Source of the DNA: Nitrosomonadales bacterium
GTDB taxonomy: Bacteria > Pseudomonadota > Gammaproteobacteria > Burkholderiales > Gallionellaceae
Direction: 5' to 3'
Length of the DNA: 64,000 nt
Assembly: GCA_016721605.1 (NCBI GenBank)
Contig: JADKHS010000001.1
Location: 62,001 to 126,000 of the forward strand
The translations under genes and the position numbers were made by a program. The notes beneath the pieces are model-generated. The model searched no databases, was not told the DNA's origin, and saw nothing but the letters and a program-made list of their open reading frames with translations. This document shows positions 17,620 through 28,502 of the stretch, one piece after another (the first letter of the stretch is position 1; every line of letters starts with the position of its first letter).

Positions 17620-20587
17620 GCGGCGAAGAACAATCATCGCAAGACGCATGCGGTTGTTGCGCGGGTGTGGGTATTCAGGCACCGGCACTGCTCTACAATC
17701 GTCCGGGGCTTGCGGCCATCGCCTATCGCATCGGCACGCACAGCGAAGTGCTGGCTAGCATGCAGGCACGGCTGTCATCGAAGGATTATCCGGCGCTGGC
17801 GAAATTGCGCACCCGCGACAGCGATGATTTTTCTATCGCGCTGTTGGACGCCTATGCTTGTATGGCCGACGTGTTGAGCTTTTATCAGGAACGTCTCGCC
17901 AATGAATCCTATTTGCGCACTGCAAGCGAACGCCTATCGTTGAGCGAATTGGCGCGGCTGATCGGCTATCGCCTTAAACCCGGCGTTGCCGCGGAGACCT
18001 ATCTCGCTTTCACACTGCAAGAACCGCCGCCGCAACCCGTGAGCAGTGACCCCAAGCAGGCTACGGGCGTACCCGACAAAGTGATGCTGGACATCGGCAT
18101 CAAGGTGCAGAGCATGCCCGGCCCCGACGAAAAACCGCAGACCTTCGAGACCGTCGAGAGTATTGAAGCACGACCGGCATGGAACGTGCTGCTGCCGAAA
18201 ATGCATGAGATGAAATTGCCGGTGTTCGGCACCAAGGTCGTTTATCTGCAGGGCACCGCGACGCAGCTTAAAGCCGGTGACGCGCTGCTGTTCGTCGGCG
18301 CGGAACGTGAAAACAATACCGGCAACGAGAACTGGGATTTCCGCCGCGTCCAAAACGTGGTGCTCGACAGCACCGCAGATCGTACCATTGTTACGCTGGA
18401 TCACGGCTTGGGCACTACCTCACCCTACGTCGCGCCAGCGGCTGAGTCCAAGGTATACGCGCTACGCCAGCGCGCCTCTCTGTTTGGTTATAACGCCCCT
18501 GACTGGAGGGTAATGTCCAACGACATTAAAAGCGGCTATCTGGGGCTGCCGACTGGTTCGACCATCACCGCCACCGAATGGCCCGGCTTCACCATCGCTG
18601 ATATTTCTGACCCGCCGACAGCCACCACTACTGGCATGGGTCTCTACGGCGAATATTTTAATAGCAAAGATCTTTCGAATCGCAAGCTTACTCGCACCGA
18701 TACTACGGTGAACTTCGATTGGGGCAGCGGTTCGCCTAATGCGTTGATAGGCGCCGATACGTTCTCGGTGCGCTGGACAGGCTGGGTGCATGCGCCCTCA
18801 ACCGGCAGTTACAGCTTTCATACCGTCTCCGACGACGGTGTGCGCCTGTGGGTCGACAATCATTTGATTATTAACAACTGGACCAATCACGGCGCCACTG
18901 AAAACAGCGGCAGTATTACGCTTACCGCCGGCAAAAAATATGACATCAAACTGGAGTATTACGAGGACGGCGGCGCGGCAACTATCAAGCTCTCGTGGAC
19001 TCCGCCGGGCTTGGCCAAGCAGATTATCCCGCAAGAACGACTCTATCCGCGCAACGTCCATACGCTGCATCTTGACGCGCTCTATCCGCAGATTGTGCAC
19101 GACGGCTGGCTGGTGCTGTCTATCCCCGAGTATCAGGAGTTATACCAAGTTGACACCGCAGGCGAGGATGCGCGCGCCAGCTTCACGCTCACCGGCAAGA
19201 CCACGCGGCTGACGGTGAAAGGTGAAAATTTGCGTGAGTTATTCAACGAGCGGCTGCGCGAGACAGCGGTATTCGCCAACAGTGAAAAACTGACACTGGC
19301 GGAAACACCTATCACCGCAGATGTAGCGGGAGACTCGCTACGCCTGGATCGCAAAGTGGAAGAACTTCCACCCGGTCGCATGCTGATACTCAGCGGCACT
19401 ACTACCGCCGGTGATGAAGTGAGTGAAGTGTTGACGTTGCTGAGAACTGAAGCGGACGGCAATACCAGCAAACTATTTTTCACTACCGCGCTGCAACATC
19501 AATACCAGCGTGGCACTGTCAAACTCTATGCCAACGTTGCGCTCGCCACCCACGGCGAGACCGTGCAGCAGACTCTCGGCAGCGGCGCGGCGCGACTTTC
19601 CCATCAACGCTACACCCTCAAACACACACCGCTCACTTTCGTTGGCGCCGAGAACGAGACCGGTGCCGAGGCGGCATTGGAGGTGCGGGTCAACGATATA
19701 CGCTGGCACGAGACGCCCACCCTCTACCAGGCTGGTGCCGATGACCGCTCCTACGTGCTGCGCGTAGAAGAGGACGGTGCGGGGACTATCCAGTTCGGCG
19801 ATGGCCGCCACGGCGCGCGCCTGCCGACTGGCCAGGATAATTTGCGCGCCGTTTATCGCAAGGGCATCGGCATAGCGGGCAATCTGCAAGCTGGACAGCT
19901 CTCGCAACTACTCTCGCGTCCGTTGGGCTTGAAAGCGGTGAGCAATCCGTTGCCTGCCGCGGGCGGTGTAAATGCGGACAGTGCAGCCCATGCTCGGCGC
20001 AACATGCCGCTGGGTGTGCGCACACTCGGGCGCGTGGTCTCGGTGCAGGATTATGAAGATTACGCGCTCGCATTCACTGGCATCGCCAAGGCCCAAGCCA
20101 CTGTGCTCAACACCCGCGCCGGGCGCACGGTATTCATTACTGTCGCCGGCGATGACGGCGTTCAACCGCCGGATTTGACTCTCGCCAAACTGCTCAACAC
20201 CCTCAAACAAAACGGTGATCCACTGGTGCACTGCGAAACGAAGGCGTACAACGAAGCGACCTTTCATCTCGCCCTGCGCATCAAATGCGACCCGGATCAC
20301 GAGGGCAAGGTATTGCCGACGTCGAGGCTGCCCTGCGCGCCGCCTTTTCCTTCGACGCACGCGACTTCAACCAAACTGTCTCTCGCTCAGAGATTATCGC
20401 TATTGCGCAGGGGGTGCAGGGCGTATTGGGCGTGGACTTGGATCGTTTCTATCGCGGCACCATTATCACGCTGGAACAGCGGCTGACACCGGCCGCCGCG
20501 ACCACTGATGCGCAAGGCAACGGCGTCGCCGCCGAGATATTATTGCTTGATACCGGCCCATTCGATTATTTGGAGGAGATGCCGTGA
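17616..20587 (+). CDS. Baseplate J-type protein (Afp12/Pvc12) with inserted PA14 domain (one frameshift in this sequence)
   Basis: The main frame runs to 20486. One added A in the GGCAAGG at 20305-20310 restores GKGIADVEAALRAAFSF and continues to 20587, about 990 residues. The N-terminus (ALLDAYACMADVLSFYQERLANE) and C-terminus (RTLGRVVSVQDYEDYALAF) are typical of the second large eCIS baseplate protein. Between about residues 338 and 478 lies a PA14 domain: GLYGEYFNSKDL, then SVRWTGWVHAPSTGSYSFH, DDGVRLWVDNHLI and YDIKLEYYEDGGAATIKLSW. PA14 modules usually bind carbohydrate in adhesins, glycosidases and toxins. Here the domain may decorate the baseplate rim and contact a surface. The stop overlaps the next gene (GTGA at 20584). 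Confidence 0.9.
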
Positions 20588-22650
20588 ACACGACTGCCAA
20601 CCGCCTCTACGAACTGCTGCCCGCCATCCACCGCATCCGCGATGCGGAGCAAGGCTATCCGCTGCGCGAACTGCTCGCCGTCATTGGCGAGCAGGTGGCA
20701 GCCATGGAGGAAAACCTCGAACAACTCTACGACGACCAATTCATCGAAACCTGCGCGCCGTGGGTGGCACCCTATATCGGTGATCTCATCGGCTACCGCA
20801 CCCTGCACGGCGTGGTACCTAATGTAGCGTCGCCGCGCGCCGATGTGGCCAACACCATCCGCTATCGCCGCCGCAAGGGTACGGCATCCATGCTCGAGCA
20901 ACTGGCACGCGATGTCACCGGCTGGCCGGCACGGGCAGTGGAATTCTTTCAACTGCTGGGTTGGACGCAAAACATGAATCATCTGCGCACCCATGCGCAC
21001 TACGCGCCGAATCTGCGCAACTGGGAAAAACTGCACTGGCGCGATACTGCTTTCGACACGATCGCGCACACCGTGGATGTGCGGCGAACCGGCATCGGCA
21101 TGGGCACCGGTGCCGCGCGCCACAATATTCCCAACATAGGCCTTTATTTATGGCGGGTACGTGCGTTTCCGCTAACTCGCTCGCAAGCCGTGGCCGATCC
21201 AGATATCGGCGGCGGACTGCGCTTCCGCTTCAATCCGTTGGGCACCGACATGGCGCTTTACAACACACCCGAGACAGAAGAAGAAATCAGCCATCTAGCC
21301 GAACCGCGTAACGTGCCTATGCCGCTCGCACGCCGTTGGCTCAAGGCCCATCTTGACGACTACTACGGTCCGGGCAAGAGTTTATGGCTGGAATTGGACG
21401 GCAATCCACCGCAACTAATTGCACGCAACAACATCCGTATCTGCAATCTCAGCGACATCAAGGACGGTGGCGGCAATATCATCGCCTGGGCGCACCAGCC
21501 TGCTGCCGGCTCCGGGCTGGTGTCCATCGATCCGGTACTAGGCCGCATCGCCTTCGCCGACGCACCGGCCTCTGCACCGCTGGTGAGCTTTCATTACGGT
21601 TACACCATTGCCATCGGCGGCGGCGAATATGAACGTGGCGAACCTGCCGTTCCTGTTACGCCAGTGCAAGCTGTGCAGGGTGGCGCGGCGCTGCAACCGG
21701 CGCTCAACTTGGTGCAAAACGGCGGCACGGTGGAAGTGCCCGATAGCCGCCGTTATGTAGAAACGCCTTCGATCATCGTGAATGCCGGTAAGACGGTCGT
21801 GCTGCGTGCGGTCAATGGCGCGCGCCCGCTGCTGGCGGCGAGCGGCGACATCACGCTTACGCTCGGCGCCGAAGCAACCTTGATCCTCGACGGTTGGGTG
21901 ATCAGCGGCGGCACACTCATGATGGCCGCCTTCCCCGATACTCAACCGCGTTATCTCGTGCTGCGCGATTGCACTTTGGTACCCGGCCCGCGCACCAAAG
22001 GCGATGGCTCACCGCCACAAGCAGACGACCCCGGCTTGGTGGTAAGCCATGCCTTCGCCAAGATAGAGTTGGAACGTTGTATTACCGCACCGCTGCATAT
22101 TGCCGCTGATGCCGAAGTCTCGTTACGCGAATGCATCGTGGATGCAACTGCGCAAAATCTCATCGCCTTCCGTGGCCCCGGTGCCGACGCCCTCGCAGAA
22201 GGCAGTGCGCTCACGCTGGAAAGCTGCACCGTCATCGGCAAAGTCCACACCCGGCAATTGACGCTAGCCAGCGATTGCCTTTTCGTCGCCGCGCTCACCA
22301 GTGGCAGTGATCCGTGGAAAGCGCCGCTTTGGGCTGAACGCCGCCAACAAGGCTGCGTGCGTTTTTCCTATATACCGCCCGGCTCGCGCACACCGTCCCG
22401 TTATCACTGCCAACCTGAGAATAATGACCAGCAGATAGGGCCGCAATTTACTTCGTTGCATTATGGTGATCCTGGCTATTGCCAGTTGCTACAAAGCACC
22501 TCAAACAAGATACGCCGTGGAGCCCATGATGAGAGCGAAATGGGTGTGCTACATGGTTTATATCAGCCGCAACGCGAAACCAATCTGCGCGTGCGGCTGG
22601 AAGAATATCTGCGCTTCGGCCTGGAAGCGGGATTGATCTACGGAAGTTAA
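20584..22650 (+). CDS. gpI-type tail protein fused to a beta-helix region (Afp13/14-like)
   Basis: Translation begins at GTG 20584, overlapping the stop of the baseplate gene. The product has 688 residues. The N-terminal 190 or so match the P2 gpI-type tail family (YELLPAIHRIRDAEQGYPLR, PWVAPYIGDLIGYRTLHG, RYRRRKGTASMLEQLARDVT). From about residue 340 the sequence becomes a series of short turns (VVLRAVNGARPLLAASG, ATLILDGWVISGG, VLRDCTL) typical of a right-handed parallel beta-helix. GpI proteins connect baseplate to fibres. The beta-helix may be a built-in fibre or spike for surface contact; this part is inference. Confidence 0.85.
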   Translation: MNTTANRLYELLPAIHRIRDAEQGYPLRELLAVIGEQVAAMEENLEQLYDDQFIETCAPWVAPYIGDLIGYRTLHGVVPNVASPRADVANTIRYRRRKGTASMLEQLARDVTGWPARAVEFFQLLGWTQNMNHLRTHAHYAPNLRNWEKLHWRDTAFDTIAHTVDVRRTGIGMGTGAARHNIPNIGLYLWRVRAFPLTRSQAVADPDIGGGLRFRFNPLGTDMALYNTPETEEEISHLAEPRNVPMPLARRWLKAHLDDYYGPGKSLWLELDGNPPQLIARNNIRICNLSDIKDGGGNIIAWAHQPAAGSGLVSIDPVLGRIAFADAPASAPLVSFHYGYTIAIGGGEYERGEPAVPVTPVQAVQGGAALQPALNLVQNGGTVEVPDSRRYVETPSIIVNAGKTVVLRAVNGARPLLAASGDITLTLGAEATLILDGWVISGGTLMMAAFPDTQPRYLVLRDCTLVPGPRTKGDGSPPQADDPGLVVSHAFAKIELERCITAPLHIAADAEVSLRECIVDATAQNLIAFRGPGADALAEGSALTLESCTVIGKVHTRQLTLASDCLFVAALTSGSDPWKAPLWAERRQQGCVRFSYIPPGSRTPSRYHCQPENNDQQIGPQFTSLHYGDPGYCQLLQSTSNKIRRGAHDESEMGVLHGLYQPQRETNLRVRLEEYLRFGLEAGLIYGS

Positions 22651-22683
22651 GGGCGGCATTGCCGCCACAATAAGGAGAAAGTC

Positions 22684-25600
22684 ATGAGTGGAGATTACAG
22701 CCGAGTTCGATTCGATCCCCGCATCGACTTGTCCGGCGTTTTGATGCAGCAAGGGCGCGTGCAACTGGACTCGGATTGGAATGAGTGGGTGGCGGTGCTG
22801 GACAGACGCTTGCGCGCCGAGAGTGTGGATACGCTGGGCGTGCATGTTACGCCGGGAATCACGGGCGTGGCGGTGGTCTCGCCACAGACGCCAGATGCCT
22901 TCAAGATCGAGGCTGCCGGTGGAAACATCAGTATTGGCCGCGGCCGCATGTATGTGGATGGGCTGCTGGCGGAGAATCACGGCGGCGGTGCGGCAGAGTT
23001 CGATGCGGTGCTCGCCGAACTGAGAGGAAAAACGGCGCTGGCGTACAACTTGCAACCGTATTTTCCTGCGCCACCAACCTTGCCTGGCGGCGGACCGCAC
23101 CTCGCCTATCTCGAAGTCTGGCAGCGCGAGGTCACTTATCTTCAGCAAGCTAATCTGGTGGAAAGCGCCGTGGGCGTGGACACCACCACGCGTCTGCAAA
23201 CCGTCTGGCAGGTTCGCTTGCTGGCCAATGTCAGTGGCGCCAACTGCACCACACCCGACACCACGGTAGCGGGCTGGCAAGCACTTTCCCTTCCCTCTGG
23301 CGGTCGCATGTCCATCAAGGCGGAGGGCGTTCCACCCGATCTTGATCCATGCGAACTGCCGCCCGGTGGGGGTTATCGCGGACTGGAGAATCAGCTCTAT
23401 CGCGTCGAGATTCACGATGGCGGTGCCGTAGGCGCGGCGAAATTCAAATGGTCGCGTGACAATGCCAGCGTAGCAAGTATTGTAGTGGAAATTGTCTCCC
23501 AAACCGCGACCAGCACCGAACTCAAATTGGCCAGCTTGGGCCGTGACGCAGTGCTGCGTTTCAACACGGGTGACTGGGTGGAGATACTCGACGACCGGCG
23601 CGAACTCAGTGGTGAAAACGGCGATCCCGCGCTGCGTCGCGGCGTAATGCGCAAGATCAGCGTCGACGACGCCAAGCAAACCATCAGTTTTTCACCCGCG
23701 TTGCCGGCGAATCTCATTCCCGGCGGCGGCCTCGACACCCTGGATTCCCGCCACACCCGTGTGCGGCGCTGGGACCAGAAGGGTACAGTACGCGACGCCA
23801 ACAACAATGTCATCGTCAATCTCGACGCGGCCGGCAGCACCGGCTTGATCCCGGTGCCGGCGGCGGGCGTCTGGGTGGTGCTGGAAAACGGAATTCAAAT
23901 TCAATTCAGTCTCGACCCTTCCGGTAGCGGATTTCACTGCGGAGATTATTGGGTATCTGCGGCACGCACCAACGACACCTCAGTGGAAACCTACACCCAA
24001 GCGCCGCCGCGCGGCATACATCGCCATTACGCGCGGCTGTCTATCGTCACCTTCCTGACGACGAAACCGACTGCCGTGTGAAATGGCCGCCCGAATGCGG
24101 CGGTTGCTGCACTATCAATGTCGCACCTGGCGAAAATATCCAGACCGCGATCGACTCGCTGCCGGACGAGGGCGGTTGCGTATGCCTGAAAACGGGCGTG
24201 CATAACATCAGCGCTACCATTCAGATACTCTCCTCGCGCATCATCCTGCGCGGCGAGAGCCCTGGTGCCATCGTGCGTGCGACAGGACTAGCCAGAACCT
24301 TGCAGATCGGCGACGCCAGTTCACCGGTCAGCGACATTATCGTCGAGGGCATACGTTTTGAGGCTACAGCCGCTGCTGTCGATATTGGCGCGCTGCTGTA
24401 CCTGGACAGCTGCACACGGGTGCGCGTAGAGCACTGTGCGCTTGCCGTTTTGGTTTCGCCGCTGCAAGCACCGCCGTCCTATGTCGGGATCAATTTGAGC
24501 AGCGTGACCGATGTCGACCTGATCGCCAATCGTTTGGACAATTTCCTTGTTGGTATCCTGAGCCAGGATTATCAGGGCGGCCTGCACATTACCGACAATG
24601 CCATTGCAGGCATCACCGGTAGGTTCCTCGGCCAGGCCGATGGCTCCAACGGCCAATACGGCATCCGGATCGACACCGATCACACCCAAGCCTGCTGCAT
24701 CGAGAACAACCGCATCCGCCATTTCTGGGTCGGCATCTCCCTGCTCCATAATGCCGCAGGTTCGCTCATATCCGGTAATCGCATCAGCCGTAGCGCCGGT
24801 ATCACACAAGATAACGTTCCATCTGATGTCGCCCAAATGCGCAGCTACCTGGACTCTCGTTTCTATGCAATCGATATCGAAGCTTCTCGTTGCGAGGTGC
24901 GCGGTAACCAGATCGATCTGCTCTCCGCCGCATGGGGCGGTATTCGTATCAGTGGTGACCACGCAATTATCGCCGTCAACCGCTTAGAGGCGAGCGTCAA
25001 AGTGAGTCAACCAGCGATGCCCGCTGGCATCTATTGCCTCGCCGATGCGAAAAATGGTTTTAGTGCCGATCACGTCGTGATGAGTGACAATCAATTGCTA
25101 GGTGTGGAATCGGGCATTATCGCCTCACGCGTCGCTTACCCGATCGTCGTCGGTAATCATATTGACGGCGCTGGCGCCGGATGGTACGGCGTGCGGGTGG
25201 ATGATTGTAGCGACAGTCGCATCGACAACAATGACCTGCGCGAAGTGTTTTTCGCCGTGCATCTTAGTGAGGGCGAACGCAATCGTATAGTGGGTAATCG
25301 CATCGATCAGGCAGGTGCCGGCATCACCGCCACACAGCAAACCAACTTGGAGATCAGTGGTAATTTCCTGCAATCTTGCCTGCTTTTAGGCATGGTGATG
25401 TTCGTGCGTGGCGCCACTGCGCTACTCAAAAATCGAGTGCTTAACTGCGGTTACACCCCTAATTTTGCGATAGGCATCGGTGTATACGCTGAAGAGGTGT
25501 TGACGCCTTCTGGTGCACATCTGCGCATTGAAGATTGCGAGGTGCTTGACACGGGCATCTCCGCCGACGGCAGCCAGGCCACTACTGCCAATGCTATCGG

Positions 25601-26117
25601 CATCGGCGGTTGGATGCCTGCCTGCCAGATCAGCGGCAACCGTGTCGGTTATACCCAGCCCGCCATGCTTGAACCAGTGAACGAACATCGCGCATTGCTG
25701 CTGATCGGGCCGCTGGCAGTACGTTTCATTGGCGGTGCGGGCGAGTTCGCCTACATGTTCGGCAGTGCGCAGGTGAGTGATAATCACTTCAGTGGACCGG
25801 GCCGCACTCATCTGGTGGAATTCATGCGTGTTGTAATAAATGACAACATCGATTTCCGTTTCGAGAAGGTGACTTTCAACAACAATATCTGCGACCATCT
25901 CAGCGCTGAGGCTAATCCGCGAGGCGCGAGTGTGCTTTTGTGGGGAGGACATTTGATCGCTATGGGCAATCACATCAAGGCTGCGGCCAACGTCAATGCC
26001 ATGTCGCTAACCAATCGTCCCAAAATCGTACTCATGGGCAACGTCACCACCGGGGATTACATCAATACCGGCATCGTCACACCGTTGCCGATCATCAATT
26101 TCAACGTCAAAATTTAA
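22684..26117 (+). CDS. DUF6519 protein fused to a long right-handed beta-helix (one frameshift in this sequence)
   Basis: The first frame ends at 24081. Adding one C at TTCC (24053-24055) gives ...TFPDDETDCRVKWPPECGG..., which enters the second frame and ends at 26117, making about 1144 residues. Residues 1 to about 450 match the DUF6519 style seen at the end of eCIS loci (SGDYSRVRFDPRIDLSGVLM, QQGRVQLDSDWNEW). The remainder is a long run of parallel beta-helix rungs (NNRIRHFWVGISLLHNAAGS, ISGNRISRS, VVGNHIDGAG, RIDNNDL), as in pectate-lyase-like tail spikes. The likely role is the outermost fibre or spike that determines the target; this is inference from fold and position. A strong AAGGAGAAAGTC ribosome-binding site precedes the start. 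Confidence 0.85.
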
Positions 26118-26129
26118 GGGGTGTACAAC

Positions 26130-26531
26130 ATGGACATCAAAACATTGGAGCAAGCGCTCAAACTGCAAAATGATCTCACCGCCCGGCTTACACAAAGCAT
26201 GGTAGCGCAGCGCACGGGCAAGGTGCCGGCCATTAAAGTCACACTTAAGGAAAAGGAGGAATTGGTTACCCGCGCTCAAGCGGAGGTCGAAACCGCTATC
26301 AAGGAACGTGATGCAGCCGTAAGCCGCTGGAATGAGCGCGTCGCGCAACGCAAAGCGAACGTTGTTAAATTGCAAAAGGAATTGGACGACCTCAAAGAAC
26401 AACTTGTGGAACGAAACGACCCACCCAAAGATAAACCTGGAAATTTAAAAAAAGAAGTACGCAGAAAAAAATATTTTTGGTTTACGGCGATTAAAACGTT
26501 GATGCGGAATAGTGATTTGTGTGCAAGCTGA
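26130..26531 (+). CDS. Small coiled-coil protein ending the eCIS block
   Basis: The start is chosen as ATG 26130 (AAGGGGTG upstream) rather than GTG 26121. The product has 133 residues and is strongly charged and helical (KEKEELVTRAQAEVETAIKE, KLQKELDDLKEQL), consistent with a coiled coil of about 90 residues. The basic C-terminus follows two long A-rich runs (26446-26470), where a further indel could hide a different ending. No family recognised. It might be an assembly factor or fibre chaperone; only its position supports that. Confidence 0.6.
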   Translation: MDIKTLEQALKLQNDLTARLTQSMVAQRTGKVPAIKVTLKEKEELVTRAQAEVETAIKERDAAVSRWNERVAQRKANVVKLQKELDDLKEQLVERNDPPKDKPGNLKKEVRRKKYFWFTAIKTLMRNSDLCAS

Positions 26532-26726
26532 ATCAAGCGATGTATCACGTACATTCAACTGACAAAGATTGGTTGTATTTGATTTAAGTTCAATGATTGC
26601 GTAACCGAGTGCCATACCCTCAGACCCTAAAATGCTTGGACTGGAAAACCTCTCATAAGGTATTATTTGCTGCGACGCAGCACTATATACTGCAACATGG
26701 ATATGGATAAAAGAGAGGAAGCATAG

Positions 26727-27662
26727 ATGAAGATTGCAAAAAATGTTTTAGAACTGATAGGCAACACACCATTGGTGCAATTAAACCGCGTGACCCAAGG
26801 CATAGATGCCACTATCCTCGCTAAGCTGGAATTTTTCAGCCCCGCGCTCAGCGTTAAAGACCGTATCGCCGCGTCAATGATTGAAGCTGCTGAAAAAGCA
26901 GACAAAATCAAACCAGACACAATTATTTTGGAACCAACATCTGGCAATACCGGCATCGGCCTTGCTATGGTTTGCGCAGCCCGCGGTTATAAGTGCACTT
27001 TCATCATGCCGGAAAACATGAGCCGTGAGCGCCGCCTGTTAATGAAGGCTTATGGTGCGGAGCTTATCCTGACTCCAGGTTCGGACGGTATGCCCGGGGC
27101 GATGAAGAGGGCAAAAGAAATGGCTTTGGCCGATTCACGCTACCTCATACTGCAGCAATTTTCTAATCGCGCTAATCCTGCCATCCATCGAACTGCTACC
27201 GCCGAAGAAATTATACGCGACACCGATGGCATGATTGATATCTTTGTTGCGGGTGTTGGAACTGGTGGGACTATCACCGGTGTAGGTGAAGCATTGAGAG
27301 AGATTTATTCGGGCGTGCAAATAATTGCCGTGGAACCGGATGCTTCGCCTGTACTTTCAGGTGGACAGCGTGGTCCGCATTCTATTCAAGGGATAGGGCC
27401 GGGTTTTATACCTGAAATTCTCAACAAAAATATATTCCACGAAGCGGTACGTGTTAAAGATGACGATGCCTTCAATATGGCGCGGCGCTTGGCAAAAGAG
27501 GAAGGCTTGTTGGTTGGTATTTCCTCCGGTGCGGCTGTTTGGGCTGCCCTTGAAATTGCCAAGCGTCCGTTAAATGTTGGCAAAATGATCGTAGTGATGA
27601 TCCCGTCATTTGGTGAGCGGTATTTGTCCACTAAATTGTTTGCTGATCTTGATGTGGATTGA
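26727..27662 (+). CDS. cysK: Cysteine synthase A (O-acetylserine sulfhydrylase)
   Basis: This 311-residue protein is a PLP-dependent fold-type II enzyme that makes cysteine from O-acetylserine and sulfide. Visible features are the PLP lysine in LSVKDRIAAS (about residue 43), the substrate loop PTSGNTGIGLA (about 73-83), the phosphate-binding GTGGTITGVG (about 178-187) and the C-terminal FGERYLSTKLF. The length and the ILNKNIF segment fit CysK rather than CysM. It is preceded by a GAGAGGAAGC ribosome-binding site. It stands outside the eCIS operon, after a 195-bp gap. No frame problems are seen. Confidence 0.93.
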   Translation: MKIAKNVLELIGNTPLVQLNRVTQGIDATILAKLEFFSPALSVKDRIAASMIEAAEKADKIKPDTIILEPTSGNTGIGLAMVCAARGYKCTFIMPENMSRERRLLMKAYGAELILTPGSDGMPGAMKRAKEMALADSRYLILQQFSNRANPAIHRTATAEEIIRDTDGMIDIFVAGVGTGGTITGVGEALREIYSGVQIIAVEPDASPVLSGGQRGPHSIQGIGPGFIPEILNKNIFHEAVRVKDDDAFNMARRLAKEEGLLVGISSGAAVWAALEIAKRPLNVGKMIVVMIPSFGERYLSTKLFADLDVD

Positions 27663-27779
27663 GCAGAATGCAGTACACAAACAAGTAAGTTGCCAATAAT
27701 ATTATCTGCCGCCCTCTCCAAGCTTGTTAAACACGCGATCTTATTGACGGCAGATAAACGCTATTTATTAAAAACCATT

Positions 27780-27807
27780 TTGACGGCTGGTGCCGTTTGT
27801 GTATAAT
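27780..27807 (+). promoter_or_regulatory. Sigma70-type promoter for rplU-rpmA
   Basis: A TTGACG -35 box (27780-27785) and a perfect TATAAT -10 box (27802-27807) are separated by 16 bases. Transcription would start near 27814, about 30 bases before rplU. The location upstream of a ribosomal protein operon makes this a convincing promoter. Confidence 0.85.
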
Positions 27808-27844
27808 GCGCGACTCTGTAAAACCGCATTCAAGCGAGGTTGTT

Positions 27845-28156
27845 ATGTACGCAGTAATCAAAACTGGTGGTAAGCAATACCGTGTTGTCACAGGCGAAAC
27901 CCTGAAAATTGAAACCGTTTCTGGTGAAGTCGGCAGTGCTATCGTGCTGGACAAGGTGCTGATGGTGGGCAGTGGTGAGAAAGTATCTGTTGGCCAACCT
28001 CTATTGGCTGGTGCTACTGTCACGGCAACCATAATATCAAATGGTCGTGGCGAGAAGATTAGAATCTTCAAGATGCGCCGACGCAAACATTACCAAAAAC
28101 ATCAAGGTCATCGTCAAAACTTCACTGAAATCCGTATTGACGGCATTTCGGCGTAA
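27845..28156 (+). CDS. rplU: Large ribosomal subunit protein bL21
   Basis: The 103-residue protein is full length for bL21. It starts MYAVIKTGGKQYRVV and ends with the RNA-binding RRRKHYQKHQGHRQNFTEI signature. It binds 23S rRNA in the 50S subunit. It is the first gene of the conserved rplU-rpmA-obgE cluster and lies 31 bp after a likely transcription start. No anomalies are seen. Confidence 0.98.
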   Translation: MYAVIKTGGKQYRVVTGETLKIETVSGEVGSAIVLDKVLMVGSGEKVSVGQPLLAGATVTATIISNGRGEKIRIFKMRRRKHYQKHQGHRQNFTEIRIDGISA

Positions 28157-28174
28157 TATTGAAGGAGAAGAAAC

Positions 28175-28432
28175 ATGGCATCAAAAAAAGGCGGCGGCAG
28201 TACCAGTAACGGACGCGATTCACACTCAAAACGCCTCGGCGTGAAAACTTATGGCGGCGAATTAATTAACGCTGGCAGCATTATCGTACGTCAGCGCGGT
28301 ACGCGATTCCACGCTGGTGACAACGTTGGCATGGGCAAGGATCACACCTTGTTTGCAAAGATTGCCGGCAAAGTCGTGTTCGCCGTTAAAGGTGCACAAA
28401 AACGCAAAACGATCTTCGTGGTTCCAGCTTAA
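28175..28432 (+). CDS. rpmA: Large ribosomal subunit protein bL27
   Basis: This is a full-length 85-residue bL27. It begins with the conserved MASKKGGGSTSNGRDS, whose tail reaches the peptidyl transferase centre, followed by GVKTYGGELINAGSI and a VRQRGTRFHAG core. A GAAGGAGAAGAAAC ribosome-binding site sits 18 bp after rplU. A hairpin terminator follows the stop. Confidence 0.98.
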   Translation: MASKKGGGSTSNGRDSHSKRLGVKTYGGELINAGSIIVRQRGTRFHAGDNVGMGKDHTLFAKIAGKVVFAVKGAQKRKTIFVVPA

Positions 28433-28453
28433 GTACTCCTAGCCAAGTACAAT

Positions 28454-28484
28454 AAGCCCTATCGCGAGGTAGGGCTTTTTATTT
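28454..28484 (+). terminator. Rho-independent terminator after rpmA
   Basis: An 8-bp perfect stem (AAGCCCTA / TAGGGCTT) with an 8-base loop is followed by a T-rich tract (TTTATTT). It lies 22 bp after the rpmA stop and 18 bp before obgE. obgE may thus depend on read-through or its own promoter. Confidence 0.8.
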
Positions 28485-28502
28485 GCAGGGATAACCGACA
28501 TC

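Noticed and set aside
16924..17688. 254-residue minus-strand frame opposite the Afp11-like gene
   Set aside because: Shadow of a well-supported baseplate J gene.
22558..23679. 373-residue minus-strand frame opposite the DUF6519 gene
   Set aside because: Shadow of a GC-rich gene; the + strand has a start signal and family match.
27700..27756. Inverted repeat TATCTGCCG ... CGGCAGATA between cysK and rplU as terminator
   Set aside because: The arms are about 40 bases apart with no T-tract; possible but unsupported.
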